Of a stretch of 64,000 nucleotides of DNA, positions 55,119 through 63,854 are shown piece by piece (within the stretch, counting starts at the first letter, position 1; each line of letters begins with the position of its first letter). This DNA is from Draconibacterium aestuarii (GTDB lineage: Bacteria; Bacteroidota; Bacteroidia; Bacteroidales; Prolixibacteraceae): the NCBI GenBank assembly GCA_026671195.1, contig JAPOHD010000020.1, positions 237,242 through 301,241 of the forward strand. The letters run 5' to 3'. The notes under the pieces were generated by a model. That model had not been told where the DNA came from and made no database searches. It worked only from the letters and a program-made list of their open reading frames with translations. The translations under genes were made by a program, and so were the position numbers.

Positions 55119-55891
55119 CCATTGTGTTTGCGTATATTCAGCACCCTGTCATCATCGAGTAAAAGATACTGCCCCTTAATTCCCAAAAGCCTTCCTTCAA
55201 TTTCGGGTAATTTATCGAATCCGATACTTTTAATTTTTGTTGGAAATTGTTCCACCGGGTACTTAATATCTGTCACTTCGTTTTCAATGTCCACATATTT
55301 TTGAAGTTCAGAAGGAAGTAAATCAATCACTTTTTGTTTTTCCTGCAACAAATCGATATCCTGCCTCACCTCATCTTTAAGCATCGCCCGCCAGTTGGTT
55401 TTGTCGGTAAAATAATTTTTCAGAAAAACCTCGATTACACCTGCAATATGACGATTGGGTGTTTTGGCCAGTTTAATGGCAAAGCTGGCTCCCTGATCAA
55501 TCCAACGGGTTGGGATTTGGTGAAAACGTGTAACACCAACTTTCACCTCGCTCGAAACCGCCAGGTATACAAAATGATCGATAAGATCGTGTTTTTGCCC
55601 CCACTCCAAATCGCGGGCAATTCCAAAATGGGTTTTCGAAAGTTCAGGACGAATAACCGATTCGCTGGCTTCAGGAGCAGTTTGTAAACAGTTGTAACAA
55701 AAGCCCTGGTTAAACGATGTTTTGGTACGTTTCCCGCATGAAATACAGTTAATCTGCCCTGTAAAATTCATCTTTATTTCCTGGCCAACCAGCGCATTCA
55801 TATCAATCTGATTTTCGCCAATGGGTAAAGTATATTTCACCGGTGTTGCCAGCTCTGCTTTCATTTTAAGGATATTGCCTTCTGCTTTCAT
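55094..55891 (-). CDS. DUF2797 protein with zinc-ribbon-like cluster
   Basis: This 265-aa protein matches the DUF2797 family by its N-terminal Cys pairs (CISCGKRTKTSFNQGFCYNC, C-x2-C...C-x2-C, about 49-68), the ETHFG-like KTHFGIARDLEWG, and YLAVSSEVKVGVTR followed by PTRWIDQGA. The latter part resembles GIY-YIG-like strands. Function is unknown; a nucleic-acid role is plausible from the zinc ribbon. Its end overlaps the 3' end of the prenyl synthase gene by 25 bp. Confidence 0.85.
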   Translation of the reverse strand: MKAEGNILKMKAELATPVKYTLPIGENQIDMNALVGQEIKMNFTGQINCISCGKRTKTSFNQGFCYNCLQTAPEASESVIRPELSKTHFGIARDLEWGQKHDLIDHFVYLAVSSEVKVGVTRFHQIPTRWIDQGASFAIKLAKTPNRHIAGVIEVFLKNYFTDKTNWRAMLKDEVRQDIDLLQEKQKVIDLLPSELQKYVDIENEVTDIKYPVEQFPTKIKSIGFDKLPEIEGRLLGIKGQYLLLDDDRVLNIRKHNGYFLRVEI

Positions 55892-55956
55892 GTGCTTCTT
55901 TTCTTATTCGATGTGAAAATACTACAGAAAGTTTTTGAAACAACTTTTGATTGTCA

Positions 55957-56724
55957 TTAATTATCAAAACCCGGCCGTTTAAATTCCATCACCCCGGGAA
56001 AAGTTTGCAGTAACTGTTTTTTAATGGATGACAACTGCACCAGAAACTTCAGCAGAGCGTCTTCCTTTTCCTTAAAGTCTGCATAAAATATTGACAAGGC
56101 ATCCATCGACCTTTCAATTGCAATTACTGCAATTTTAGCCGACCCCAGATTATCAGCATAAATAGTGTACTCATCATCAGGATCGTTTTTTCGCTCCTCC
56201 AAATCGAGATGAGCCCGGTGCACTTTGGCTCCGATAAACAAACAGTACCACTGAATTACTTCAAGAGCATCTTTGTACTTTATAAAAGAAGTTTCATCGT
56301 CGATCATAACCAGCTGGTCAGCTTTTTCAGCCATAAACTCGCGGTTCTCTTCCAAAAAGCGGTGCATTTTTGTTCCATATTCTTTGGCTTTAATCTCCAG
56401 CGGAGTTTCAATGTGCTCAGGTAATTCAATTTCCGGAATATTGTCTAGATCAACTCCTAATCGTTCGGCATCCTCTTCAATCAACTCCATTGTAACTTCC
56501 CAGGTCAGACGAATTTGTTCCCAGAAATTCTTATTTTCTTCATCGGGAGTCTGTGCAGAAGCAACCTCCATCATTTCCTGCTCGTGAAGGTAGGTCATAC
56601 ACTTTTGCGTCATTGTACAACGTTCGCACCAACGATCGCAATAATTATAAATTCCGGGGATAAGCGTGTCACTTTTAGCCAGATCGAGTAGTGTCCGTTT
56701 AAAACGTTCTTTGTTCGACTCCAT
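55957..56724 (-). CDS. Conserved-looking protein with N-terminal Cys cluster
   Basis: This 255-aa cytoplasmic protein of unrecognised family has a four-cysteine cluster near the N-terminus (YCDRWCERCTMTQKC; C-x3-C-x2-C-x5-C, about residues 29-42), which could hold zinc or an iron-sulfur cluster. The rest is predicted mostly helical and acidic, with EELEEDAERLGVD-like segments and a C-terminal helix KEDALLKFLVQLSSIKKQLL. It lies 65 bp after the DUF2797 gene's start on the same strand and may be co-transcribed with it. No function can be given. Confidence 0.7.
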   Translation of the reverse strand: MESNKERFKRTLLDLAKSDTLIPGIYNYCDRWCERCTMTQKCMTYLHEQEMMEVASAQTPDEENKNFWEQIRLTWEVTMELIEEDAERLGVDLDNIPEIELPEHIETPLEIKAKEYGTKMHRFLEENREFMAEKADQLVMIDDETSFIKYKDALEVIQWYCLFIGAKVHRAHLDLEERKNDPDDEYTIYADNLGSAKIAVIAIERSMDALSIFYADFKEKEDALLKFLVQLSSIKKQLLQTFPGVMEFKRPGFDN

Positions 56725-56803
56725 GTTTTACGGATGTTAGTATTTCTTTGTAAATACTTAACAAGGGCAGGTCCGAAAAGTTGAGTAAAGCCTTAAAGCC
56801 GGC

Positions 56804-58276
56804 TTAAAGCGCAATATCGTTTGCCACGCCCAAAACACCCAGATACAACAATCTGGCCGCATCTTCCATAATTTCAGGAGTCAGCACATTCGTTTTGTCC
56901 ATGGGGTGATGGTAATAAACCGGGTGTACACTTTCGCGCGTCCACAACGAGAAGGTTTTAATTCCTGCATCCTCAAAAACAGAGGCATCGGAACGTGGTC
57001 GCCCATAGTTTTTGCGCACCTCCGAAGCACTCATCGCCCGGTGAATATAAGTGTTGTTTGCCTCCTCGAAATGTTTAAACAGATTGGCATGTGTTTTACC
57101 GCCGCTCACAAAAAAACCGGTTCCGTTACCCACCATATCAAGGTTGATCATCATTTTGGTTTTTTCGACCGGGAACAGGGGATTTTTGCAGTAGTACTTC
57201 GAGCCATACAAACCACATTCCTCGCCGCCAATAAGAATAAACAGCACAGAACGTTTGGGTTTTACTTCAGATGCGGCCAAAGCTTTTGCGGCTCCCAAAA
57301 TATCACTGATTCCAGATGCATTATCCAGGGCACCGGGAAAAATTACGTCGCCCATTTGTCCCTGACCATCCAGGTGGCCACCAATAATAATTACTTCCTC
57401 CTTTAAAACAGGATCAGATCCTTCAATCAAGCCAAGCACATTACAGGCCCGAGCTTCCGGAAAATATTCGGTTTCAGCAGTGATTGAGATTGTTTGCTTT
57501 TCAGGCAAAACAAAGGATGGAGTTTCCTTATTTTTTAAGCTCTTCTGTATTTCGTTGTAGTCTTTCCCGGCATCTGAAAAAATCTGACCGACTACTTTTG
57601 TATCCAGATGCGCATAAATAAAACCATCCAGATTCACCGTATTCGGATTGGCAATTTTACTGGCATAAATCATTCCGGCAGCACCATGTTTAACGGCATT
57701 TCTGAATTTATACCGGTGGTAAGCATAAGGTGTCCACTTTGCCAATACCGGATCGTTTTTGGTATAGGGCACACCCGGTTCCAGAATAATTATTTTGCCT
57801 TTTACATCTACGCCGGCATAATCGTCATAGTCCAGTTCCGGTGCTGTAATTCCGTATCCAACATATACTAATTCTGCTGCCACCGTGCCATTTGCAGAGT
57901 TGGAACCCGGTAAATAATCCTCTGGAAACTGAAGTATGGTTTTGCTGTTACCGTTACTGTAAACCACTTCTCCCAATGATTTTACTTCAGAAAATTCATT
58001 GGTAAAGTATTGAAAATAACTTCCGTTGTTGGCAGGTTGTATCTCCCATTCTTCAAATTTGGCAGCACACCACCGGGCCACCTCCAAATATTCAGGCGAT
58101 CCCGACAAACGTCCTTTGTATTTTTCAGAACACAATTCAGCGGTATAATCCAGAATTTCATGGCTTGAAATTGTATGAAAAGTCTGAAGAATTTTATCTG
58201 AATCGGAATGCTGGGAAACTGCGGAAATTACAGAAAATAAGAGAGCAAACGCAAATAAAGCGGATTTGGTTTTCAT
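56804..58276 (-). CDS. Secreted M28-family metallopeptidase
   Basis: The protein is about 490 aa from the ATG at 58276 (upstream in-frame start is TTG). It has a signal peptide (to AVSQ), a PA-like inserted domain (about 120-270, LVYVGYGITAPELDYDDYAG) and an M28 zinc-aminopeptidase core. The core shows IIIGGHLDGQG, ALDNASG, GGEECGLYGS and NLDMVG, giving the His, bridging Asp, Glu-Glu and Asp ligands, with a late His in YYHHPMD. It probably acts in the periplasm or outside as an aminopeptidase. It is divergent from the sulfatase gene. Confidence 0.92.
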   Translation of the reverse strand: MKTKSALFAFALLFSVISAVSQHSDSDKILQTFHTISSHEILDYTAELCSEKYKGRLSGSPEYLEVARWCAAKFEEWEIQPANNGSYFQYFTNEFSEVKSLGEVVYSNGNSKTILQFPEDYLPGSNSANGTVAAELVYVGYGITAPELDYDDYAGVDVKGKIIILEPGVPYTKNDPVLAKWTPYAYHRYKFRNAVKHGAAGMIYASKIANPNTVNLDGFIYAHLDTKVVGQIFSDAGKDYNEIQKSLKNKETPSFVLPEKQTISITAETEYFPEARACNVLGLIEGSDPVLKEEVIIIGGHLDGQGQMGDVIFPGALDNASGISDILGAAKALAASEVKPKRSVLFILIGGEECGLYGSKYYCKNPLFPVEKTKMMINLDMVGNGTGFFVSGGKTHANLFKHFEEANNTYIHRAMSASEVRKNYGRPRSDASVFEDAGIKTFSLWTRESVHPVYYHHPMDKTNVLTPEIMEDAARLLYLGVLGVANDIAL

Positions 58277-58441
58277 ATGATCAAGATTGTTTGTTTTCAA
58301 GTGTATCCTATGCAGCAGGATTTTAATTCGTAACGGTTGGTGTGAAATATTCCCCTGCTCAATTCACATAAAAATCAATTGAATCGGCTAAAAATACACA
58401 AAAAACTTACTTTTACGATTGAAATACCTAAATCCGTTAAA

Positions 58442-59782
58442 ATGAAATCTTTTCAACTTACCACTTTGCTTTTTAGTTTGGTTATGGCTTTTTCGTGTAC
58501 ACCAGACGCGCCCAAAAACGAGCGCCCAAACGTAATTATTATTTACACCGACGACCAGGGCGCCATCGACCTGAACAGTTTTGGTGCCACCGATTTGGTA
58601 ACACCCAACATGGATAAAATTGTAAACAGCGGAATTAAATTCACGCAGTTTTACGGAGCACCAATCTGTTCTCCATCGCGTGCCGGACTGCTAACCGGGA
58701 AAACACCACAACGTGCCGGTGTTCCCGGAAATGTTAGTCCAAACTCCGAAAAGGCAGGACTACCTCCTGAACAATACACCATTGCCGAAATGTTTAAAGA
58801 TGCCGGCTATACAACAGCACACATTGGCAAATGGCATTTGGGGCATGGAAAAGACAGACAACCCAATGCGCAGGGATTCGATCATTCTTTTGGTCACTTT
58901 GTGGGGTGTATCGACAACTATTCACACTTCTTTTACTGGAACGGCCCCAACCGCCACGATTTATACCGAAACGGAAAAGAAGTACATTATCCCGGGCAGT
59001 TTTTCCCCGAATTAATGGTGAAGGAAGCCTCTGAATTCATGGAACAAAACACCAACAAACCGTTCTTTATGTATTTTGCCATAAACACGCCCCATTATCC
59101 CTACCAGGGATCGCCCGAATGGTTGAAATATTACCAGGATAAAGGCACAAAATACCCGCGCGATTTGTATGCTGCCTTTGTCTCAACACAAGACGATATC
59201 ATTGGAAATTTATTAGATAAACTGGAGGTACTGGGCCTGCGTGAAAATACGATCATTGTATTTCAGTCGGACAACGGTTATTCGGAAGAAGAACGTGCGC
59301 ACCACGGTGGAGGAAATGCCGGGGTTTACCGCGGTTCGAAATTCAGCTTATTCGAAGGGGGAATTCGTGTGCCGGCTGCCATTAGCTGGCCTGCACAATT
59401 GCAAGCGGGCGAAACACGTAACCAGATGGCCGTTAATGCCGACTGGATGCCCACGCTTGCCGAACTTTGTGAAATAGACCTCGACACCAACGATTTGGAT
59501 GGGAAAAGTCTGGTTCCACTCATTAAAAACCCGGAATTGGAAAGTAGCCATGCAGATGGTTTTTGTTGGAAAAACAGCAAACACTGGGCTGCGCGAAAGG
59601 GCGACTGGAAATTGCTGGGCTATCCGGTTGACGGCCGTATTACGTTTGCTCCCGAAGATTCATTGTTTTTGGTAAACTTAAAAGACGATCCGGGAGAACA
59701 GACAAACCTGGCCGAAAAGTTTCCGGAAAAAGTAAACGAATTGAACTCAGAGTTCGAAAAGTGGCTTACAAGCAACCAATAA
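58442..59782 (+). CDS. Sulfatase lipoprotein (formylglycine-dependent, S1-type)
   Basis: The protein is about 446 aa from the ATG at 58442, which gives the lipobox LVMAFSC; the frame upstream to 58379 is not signal-like. The core reads NVIIIYTDDQGAIDL (metal Asp pair), then ICSPSRAGLLTGK with Cys76 as the residue oxidised to formylglycine, HIGKWHLG and later QSDNGYSEE. It would cleave sulfate esters from glycans or small molecules. The needed maturase (anSME or FGE) is not in this window. No polysaccharide lyase or SusC/D lies next to it, so its substrate is open. Confidence 0.93.
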   Translation: MKSFQLTTLLFSLVMAFSCTPDAPKNERPNVIIIYTDDQGAIDLNSFGATDLVTPNMDKIVNSGIKFTQFYGAPICSPSRAGLLTGKTPQRAGVPGNVSPNSEKAGLPPEQYTIAEMFKDAGYTTAHIGKWHLGHGKDRQPNAQGFDHSFGHFVGCIDNYSHFFYWNGPNRHDLYRNGKEVHYPGQFFPELMVKEASEFMEQNTNKPFFMYFAINTPHYPYQGSPEWLKYYQDKGTKYPRDLYAAFVSTQDDIIGNLLDKLEVLGLRENTIIVFQSDNGYSEEERAHHGGGNAGVYRGSKFSLFEGGIRVPAAISWPAQLQAGETRNQMAVNADWMPTLAELCEIDLDTNDLDGKSLVPLIKNPELESSHADGFCWKNSKHWAARKGDWKLLGYPVDGRITFAPEDSLFLVNLKDDPGEQTNLAEKFPEKVNELNSEFEKWLTSNQ

Positions 59783-59873
59783 CCAACTGACAATGTAAAC
59801 TTTAAGACACTTTCCTTTCGAAATAAAATTATTTTAAGATAAATTGTTTGTGCTAATTTTAAATCGAATTATT

Positions 59874-60278
59874 ATGAACATGAAAATTTTAAAAGGAACA
59901 GTTTTTGGCGGACTCACCTTCTTTGTTCTCGGATGGATTGTTTACGGAATTTTGCTCTCCGGTTTTATGGAAGCCAACTCAAACGGATGTGCCAATCGTG
60001 CCGACAGTGATATGGTTTGGTGGGCCATGATTGTATCCAACCTGTTTTTAGGATTACTGTTAACACTGGTGCTTAACTGGTCGGGGGCAAAGGGTATTGC
60101 CGATGGCCTTAAAACGGGTGCATTGTTTGGCCTGTTAATGTCCTTATCCATGGACCTGGGCATGTACTCCATGACAACTTTGTATGATTTAAAATTTTTG
60201 ATCGTTGATGTTCTTATATACACCATTTTACTGGCCATTATGGGTTTGGTAATTGTAATAACCTGGGGGAAAAGTTAA
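59874..60278 (+). CDS. Small four-helix membrane protein
   Basis: The protein is about 134 aa from the ATG at 59874 (another Met at 59880). Four hydrophobic segments are visible: VFGGLTFFVLGWIVYGILL, MIVSNLFLGLLLTLVLNW, GALFGLLMSLSMDLGMY and FLIVDVLIYTILLAIMGLVIVI. It resembles uncharacterised DUF1761-like membrane proteins, but I am not sure of the family. It lies after the sulfatase gene with a ~90-bp gap and before the accessory block. Confidence 0.7.
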   Translation: MNMKILKGTVFGGLTFFVLGWIVYGILLSGFMEANSNGCANRADSDMVWWAMIVSNLFLGLLLTLVLNWSGAKGIADGLKTGALFGLLMSLSMDLGMYSMTTLYDLKFLIVDVLIYTILLAIMGLVIVITWGKS

Positions 60279-60330
60279 ACCGCCCGAATCATTTTTTTGA
60301 GTATCGTCCTCTGCACAATATAGTAAGCTC

Positions 60331-60356
60331 CCGCTTTTGGCGAGAGTTTTTTTATC
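60331..60356 (+). terminator. Candidate terminator after the membrane-protein gene
   Basis: CTCCCGC / GCGAGAG with a TTTTG loop and one mismatch is followed by TTTTTTT. It lies about 55 bp past the stop at 60278. Confidence 0.6.
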
Positions 60357-60572
60357 CCCCAGTCAGTTTCCAAACCAATGTCCCCAAGGCCGGTGCGGAG
60401 TTGCTGTTTTTTGTTGGAATACCTTACCCCTCATTTGGTTTAGCTGTAGTGTTTCTCGGGTCTTACAACCGGGGGTACGGATTGTAAAGTCGCGCCAGCG
60501 GGGGGAGATTCGACTGTGTCGAATCCGCACAAACCCAGCCATGACTTATTCCACGTGTTGTGCATTCCTTTT
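60357..60572. repeat. GC-rich non-coding block at the edge of the accessory region
   Basis: This stretch is richer in G and C than the genes to its right and contains short inverted repeats (GATTCGACTGTGTCGAATC near 60507-60525; ACAACC-GGGGGT near 60467). An open frame on the plus strand (from 60337) has no family features. It resembles dispersed intergenic sequence seen beside accessory genes in Bacteroidota as far as I recall, but this could not be checked. It directly follows the stop of the acetyltransferase gene. Confidence 0.4.
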
Positions 60573-61202
60573 TTATTCACTTTGTTCTAATTTCTCAAGA
60601 TTCATGTCGGTTAAATGCTGAACATTCCTCGTAATTTTTTCGATATTCCAGTCCCACCACTTTATTTTTAAAAGCCTTTCGATTACATTTTTACTAAATC
60701 GTTTCTTTATTTCTTTGGCTGGATTTCCACCAACAATGGTGTAGGGTTCAACATCTTTAACAACGGTTGAATTAGATGCAATTATTGCTCCATCTCCGAT
60801 TGTTATTCCTGGCATTATTATCGCATTATAACCTATCCAAACATCATTCCCAATTTTTGTGTCTCCTTTGTATGGATGTTCTTTCCCATCCATTGCATGC
60901 TCCCACCCATGGCCAAAAATTGAGAAAGGATATGTTGATATAGCCTTTGTCAAATGATTGCCACCATTCATAATAAACTTTACATCTGATGCTATCGCGC
61001 AAAACTTACCGATAATTAGCTTATCACCAACGAAGTCAAAATGATATTTTACATTTTTTTCAAAATTTTCTACATTTTCAAAATCGTCATAATACGTGTA
61101 ATCACCGACAATAATATTAGGATTCTTGATAATATTTTTCAAAAAGCAAAGTCTGTCAATATTTTCAAGTGGAAATTTTATGTCTTTATCAGGTCCTTGC
61201 AT
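60573..61202 (-). CDS. Vat/CatB-type xenobiotic O-acetyltransferase
   Basis: This 209-aa left-handed beta-helix acetyltransferase has the hallmarks of the streptogramin/chloramphenicol (Vat/CatB) group: GKFCAIASDVKFIMNGGNH with catalytic His83, STYPFSIFGHGWEHAM, KGDTKIGNDVWIGYNAIIMPGI, and the C-terminal VGGNPAKEIKKRFS followed by WWDW. It uses acetyl-CoA in the cytoplasm. True antibiotic substrate is not proven, since environmental relatives are common. Base composition is more AT-rich than the housekeeping genes to its left. The start at 61202 lies 42 bp from a conserved AACGGTTGGT site. Confidence 0.9.
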   Translation of the reverse strand: MQGPDKDIKFPLENIDRLCFLKNIIKNPNIIVGDYTYYDDFENVENFEKNVKYHFDFVGDKLIIGKFCAIASDVKFIMNGGNHLTKAISTYPFSIFGHGWEHAMDGKEHPYKGDTKIGNDVWIGYNAIIMPGITIGDGAIIASNSTVVKDVEPYTIVGGNPAKEIKKRFSKNVIERLLKIKWWDWNIEKITRNVQHLTDMNLEKLEQSE

Positions 61203-61243
61203 ATCGTTTGGTTTTGTTATTTTTCTATTTCAAAATGACCCAT

Positions 61244-61358
61244 AACGGTTGGTATAAGAATAGTAGCCGATTGCGTGGCACTTTCCTGTCAAGTTGTATG
61301 AAAGTTGATGCGGGCTAAATCACTTGAATTTACTACCGTCTCGGCTATTATTTTTATA
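61244..61358. repeat. Large imperfect palindrome between accessory genes
   Basis: The 18-bp arms TATAAGAATAGTAGCCGA (61253-61270) and its inverted copy at 61341-61358 differ by two bases and enclose 70 bp. The outer end carries AACGGTTGGTA (61244-61254), which recurs at 63875 and 58332. On the minus strand this reads as stem, then CCAACCGTT, then the next gene. The layout resembles cassette recombination sites. Confidence 0.65.
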
Positions 61359-61375
61359 CATTGTGTGTGCAAATG

Positions 61376-62560
61376 TTATTTTATCGTTTGATAGATTTCT
61401 TTCTCAAATAATCGGTAAAACTCAAATCTTTCCTTATCAACCGTTGGAAAAATCTGTGACATAAATACTAGTGCAATGTTATTTTTAACGTCCAGTGTAA
61501 AATAAGTGTTATGAATGCCACCCCACCATACAGCGCCTTCTGCCCGTACATCTTCATTTGGATTTTTTTCATAGTCACCAATAAAACACCACCCATCAGA
61601 TATATCCACAAAGTCCTTAATATATTTTGGCGCATCATCTGAATATCCTTCCCAAATTATCGATATATCCGAAGGCAATTGGTCTTTCAACATCATTTCA
61701 ACAGTTTCTTTTTTTAATATCCGACCACCTTCATATTTCCCATAATTTAATATGCAATGTAAAAATTTTAAATAATCATTTGGCGATGAATATAATCCGC
61801 CATCACCCTCAAAGTCTGTTACCTCTTCTGCTGGTAGTCTTTCATACTCAACGTAATTGCCCAATGAGTCTTTTGTACCCCATGAAACAATTTTATATTT
61901 TAAACTGTCAGGTACATTAAACCAGGTGTAATTCATTTGTAAAGGCCCGGTAATGTTTTTCCTTAAATAGTTTTCTAAATCAGTATTTGAAATTTTTTCA
62001 ACCAGTTTTCCAACCCAGTAAGTGCTTGTTCCATAACGAAAAGAAGTTCCAGACTCAAAAATTCTCGGATTATCTTTATATACCCATGTACTGTCAATTA
62101 CAAAATTTGCAAGTTTAGTTGATGTAAAATCATAAGCAAACCCAGAGGTGTGGGTTAGTAATTGGCGAAGTGTTATTTTTTCATTACTTGCTTTTAGGTT
62201 TCCGTTTTTATCTAAAATGGGAATGGAACTCATTTCAGGCAGTAGGTCAATTAACGGGTCATCCAATCCAATCAGTCCTTTTTCTACCAGCTGAAGTGCC
62301 GCAACGGAAGTTATTGGTTTGGTCATTGATGCAATTCGGAAAATATTATCCTCATCTACATTGCCACTTTGACCTATAATTGCTGGGCCAAAGGAATAGA
62401 ATTTTGTAGCTCCGTCAGGAGTAACATATCCCATAATTGCCATTTGAATTGTAGATGAATCATAATAGTCCCTGAGTGATGTTAAAATTATATCTTCATT
62501 TTCAAATTTACATCCAACAAGTCCGATAAGAAAAGCTACAATTAAAATATTTGTTCTCAT
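61376..62560 (-). CDS. Serine hydrolase lipoprotein, class C beta-lactamase fold
   Basis: This 394-aa lipoprotein (FLIGLVGC lipobox) belongs to the penicillin-binding-protein/beta-lactamase family. The active-site Ser-x-x-Lys is Ser78-Met-Thr-Lys81 (IASMTKPITS), the Tyr-x-x motif is probably YGTSTYW (about 176-182), and the third motif is degenerate (GGIHNTYF near 345). Many such proteins are esterases or D-peptidases rather than beta-lactamases, so antibiotic hydrolysis should not be assumed. It is AT-rich and lies in the accessory block. Confidence 0.88.
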   Translation of the reverse strand: MRTNILIVAFLIGLVGCKFENEDIILTSLRDYYDSSTIQMAIMGYVTPDGATKFYSFGPAIIGQSGNVDEDNIFRIASMTKPITSVAALQLVEKGLIGLDDPLIDLLPEMSSIPILDKNGNLKASNEKITLRQLLTHTSGFAYDFTSTKLANFVIDSTWVYKDNPRIFESGTSFRYGTSTYWVGKLVEKISNTDLENYLRKNITGPLQMNYTWFNVPDSLKYKIVSWGTKDSLGNYVEYERLPAEEVTDFEGDGGLYSSPNDYLKFLHCILNYGKYEGGRILKKETVEMMLKDQLPSDISIIWEGYSDDAPKYIKDFVDISDGWCFIGDYEKNPNEDVRAEGAVWWGGIHNTYFTLDVKNNIALVFMSQIFPTVDKERFEFYRLFEKEIYQTIK

Positions 62561-62582
62561 ATTTCGAATTTTAATATTTGCT

Positions 62583-62696
62583 AACGGCAGTCTGTCTTAA
62601 AACTATTTTTAAGTCTCTGAGAATTGAATATTTTCATTTTTTCAAAGACTCCTAATCAAATATTTCATAGTGCCATTCTGCTTTTTAGACAGTCTG
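62583..62696. repeat. Second large imperfect palindrome between accessory genes
   Basis: Outer arms CAGTCTGTCT (62588-62597) and AGACAGTCTG (62687-62696) pair with one mismatch, and inner arms AGTCTCTGA (62612-62620) and TCAAAGACT (62642-62650) pair with one mismatch. The outer end carries AACGGCAG in the position where the neighbour has AACGGTTG. On the minus strand the next gene starts 23 bp beyond. Size and plan match the palindrome at 61244-61358. Confidence 0.6.
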
Positions 62697-62724
62697 ACGG
62701 TCACTTGTAAGTTGTCGTCGCGGA

Positions 62725-62803
62725 TTTCGAAGAGCGTTCCTGTCCGAAGGACACGGAACTTCGAAACTAGAATTGACCGAAGGGAAATCGACCCGAGTCA
62801 ATC
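62725..62803. repeat. Pair of nested hairpins after the S41 peptidase gene
   Basis: The first hairpin, 62725-62766, has outer arms TTTCGAA/TTCGAAA and inner arms GTTCCTGTCC/GGACA-C-GGAAC around a GAA loop. The second, 62770-62803, has arms ATTGAC/GTCAAT with inner GGG/CCC. Neither is followed by a T-run. They lie between the S41 gene and the palindrome at 62583-62696 and may be part of the same spacer. Confidence 0.55.
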
Positions 62804-62861
62804 CGTAGTTGGCGTACCACCAAACCCGCCCTGCAATATGTACTTTATTGTATAGCGTTTT

Positions 62862-63854
62862 TTAATTTTCATAAATCCAGTTAATTGCTCTCTCAACTAC
62901 AAGGTCATTCGGTTGCCCGATTGATTGATATGAGAAACCAATCTTTTCGTCAGGGTCTATCCTTTTGCCAAAAATATTGCCTTCTCTGTCGGCATAAATG
63001 GATTCTGTTAAAACAAGCATTGAACTGTCACTGAGATTGTAGATGGCATTTCCAGTGGAAAGCCCACCAGTACTCAGACCAAAACTTCTTACATTACTTT
63101 TATTGTGAAAAGCTGTCACAACCACCTCTCCCGAACTTATTGTTTGTCCGCCTGTTAATATAGCCACAGGATTTAAATTATTAAGTAAGTTATACGGCTG
63201 TTTACTTACTTTAGTAATTGTCCGTGACTCAATTCCTGATTTTCCATCTTGATAAAACCATGAAGATTTCTTTTGATTGTTATCAATAAAATAACCGCAA
63301 ATTCCATTTCCCAAAATTGGACCCAATCCAGTTAACATTGGCCAACAATTTCCACCTGTATTTTCTCTTAAATCAATTACCCATCCTTTCAGATTTTTGT
63401 TGTCGATTGACTTTATTGCGTTTTGCAAACTGTCTGCATATTGTTGGATAGCGATTGAATCAATGTTACCAAAACCTTTCATATGAATGTAGCCAATGTT
63501 TTCATTCAAGAGTTGATTTTTAAATGTTATAATCTCATTAATCCCAGCTTTTTTATTTGCCGATTTCCATTTTTCAACTTCGTCTTTGGGAATAAAGAAA
63601 GTATGTCTTTCACCGATATCCTTTAGTATTGATTTAATAATTGGATAACAATTTTCAATTGAATCAGTATCGTTTAATTTGGAATACGCTTTTCTCTTAA
63701 TTTCGTTGAAATCAACAAAATCTCGTCTAATTGAATGCTCTTCAACTATTTCAAACACTTCATCCAAATAATCTTTAGGAGTTACAGTTGTTTTTTTGTT
63801 TTTAGAACAACCTGTGATGAAAATTAAAAAGAAGAATATATAAATGTATTTCAT
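62862..63854 (-). CDS. S41-family peptidase lipoprotein (tricorn/IRBP-like)
   Basis: This 330-aa lipoprotein (FLIFITGC lipobox) has an S41 core without a PDZ domain. GWVIDLRENTGGNCWPML forms the oxyanion strand and TGGQTISSGEVVV holds the predicted nucleophile Ser240 before Gly-Glu. An N-terminal helical region with ERHTFFIPKDE precedes it. The Ser-Lys pair of CtpA is not obvious, so it is nearer the tricorn/IRBP-type S41 group. It is AT-rich, in the accessory block, and 21 bp from the AACGGTTGGTA site that borders the intron end. Confidence 0.87.
   Translation of the reverse strand: MKYIYIFFFLIFITGCSKNKKTTVTPKDYLDEVFEIVEEHSIRRDFVDFNEIKRKAYSKLNDTDSIENCYPIIKSILKDIGERHTFFIPKDEVEKWKSANKKAGINEIITFKNQLLNENIGYIHMKGFGNIDSIAIQQYADSLQNAIKSIDNKNLKGWVIDLRENTGGNCWPMLTGLGPILGNGICGYFIDNNQKKSSWFYQDGKSGIESRTITKVSKQPYNLLNNLNPVAILTGGQTISSGEVVVTAFHNKSNVRSFGLSTGGLSTGNAIYNLSDSSMLVLTESIYADREGNIFGKRIDPDEKIGFSYQSIGQPNDLVVERAINWIYEN

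Noticed and set aside
60337..60621. 95-residue plus-strand open frame
   Set aside because: It overlaps the acetyltransferase gene end, has no family features and lies in a repeat-like GC-rich block.
61376..62560. Functional beta-lactamase
   Set aside because: Only the Ser-x-x-Lys motif is clear; the third motif is degenerate, so an esterase or peptidase is equally likely.
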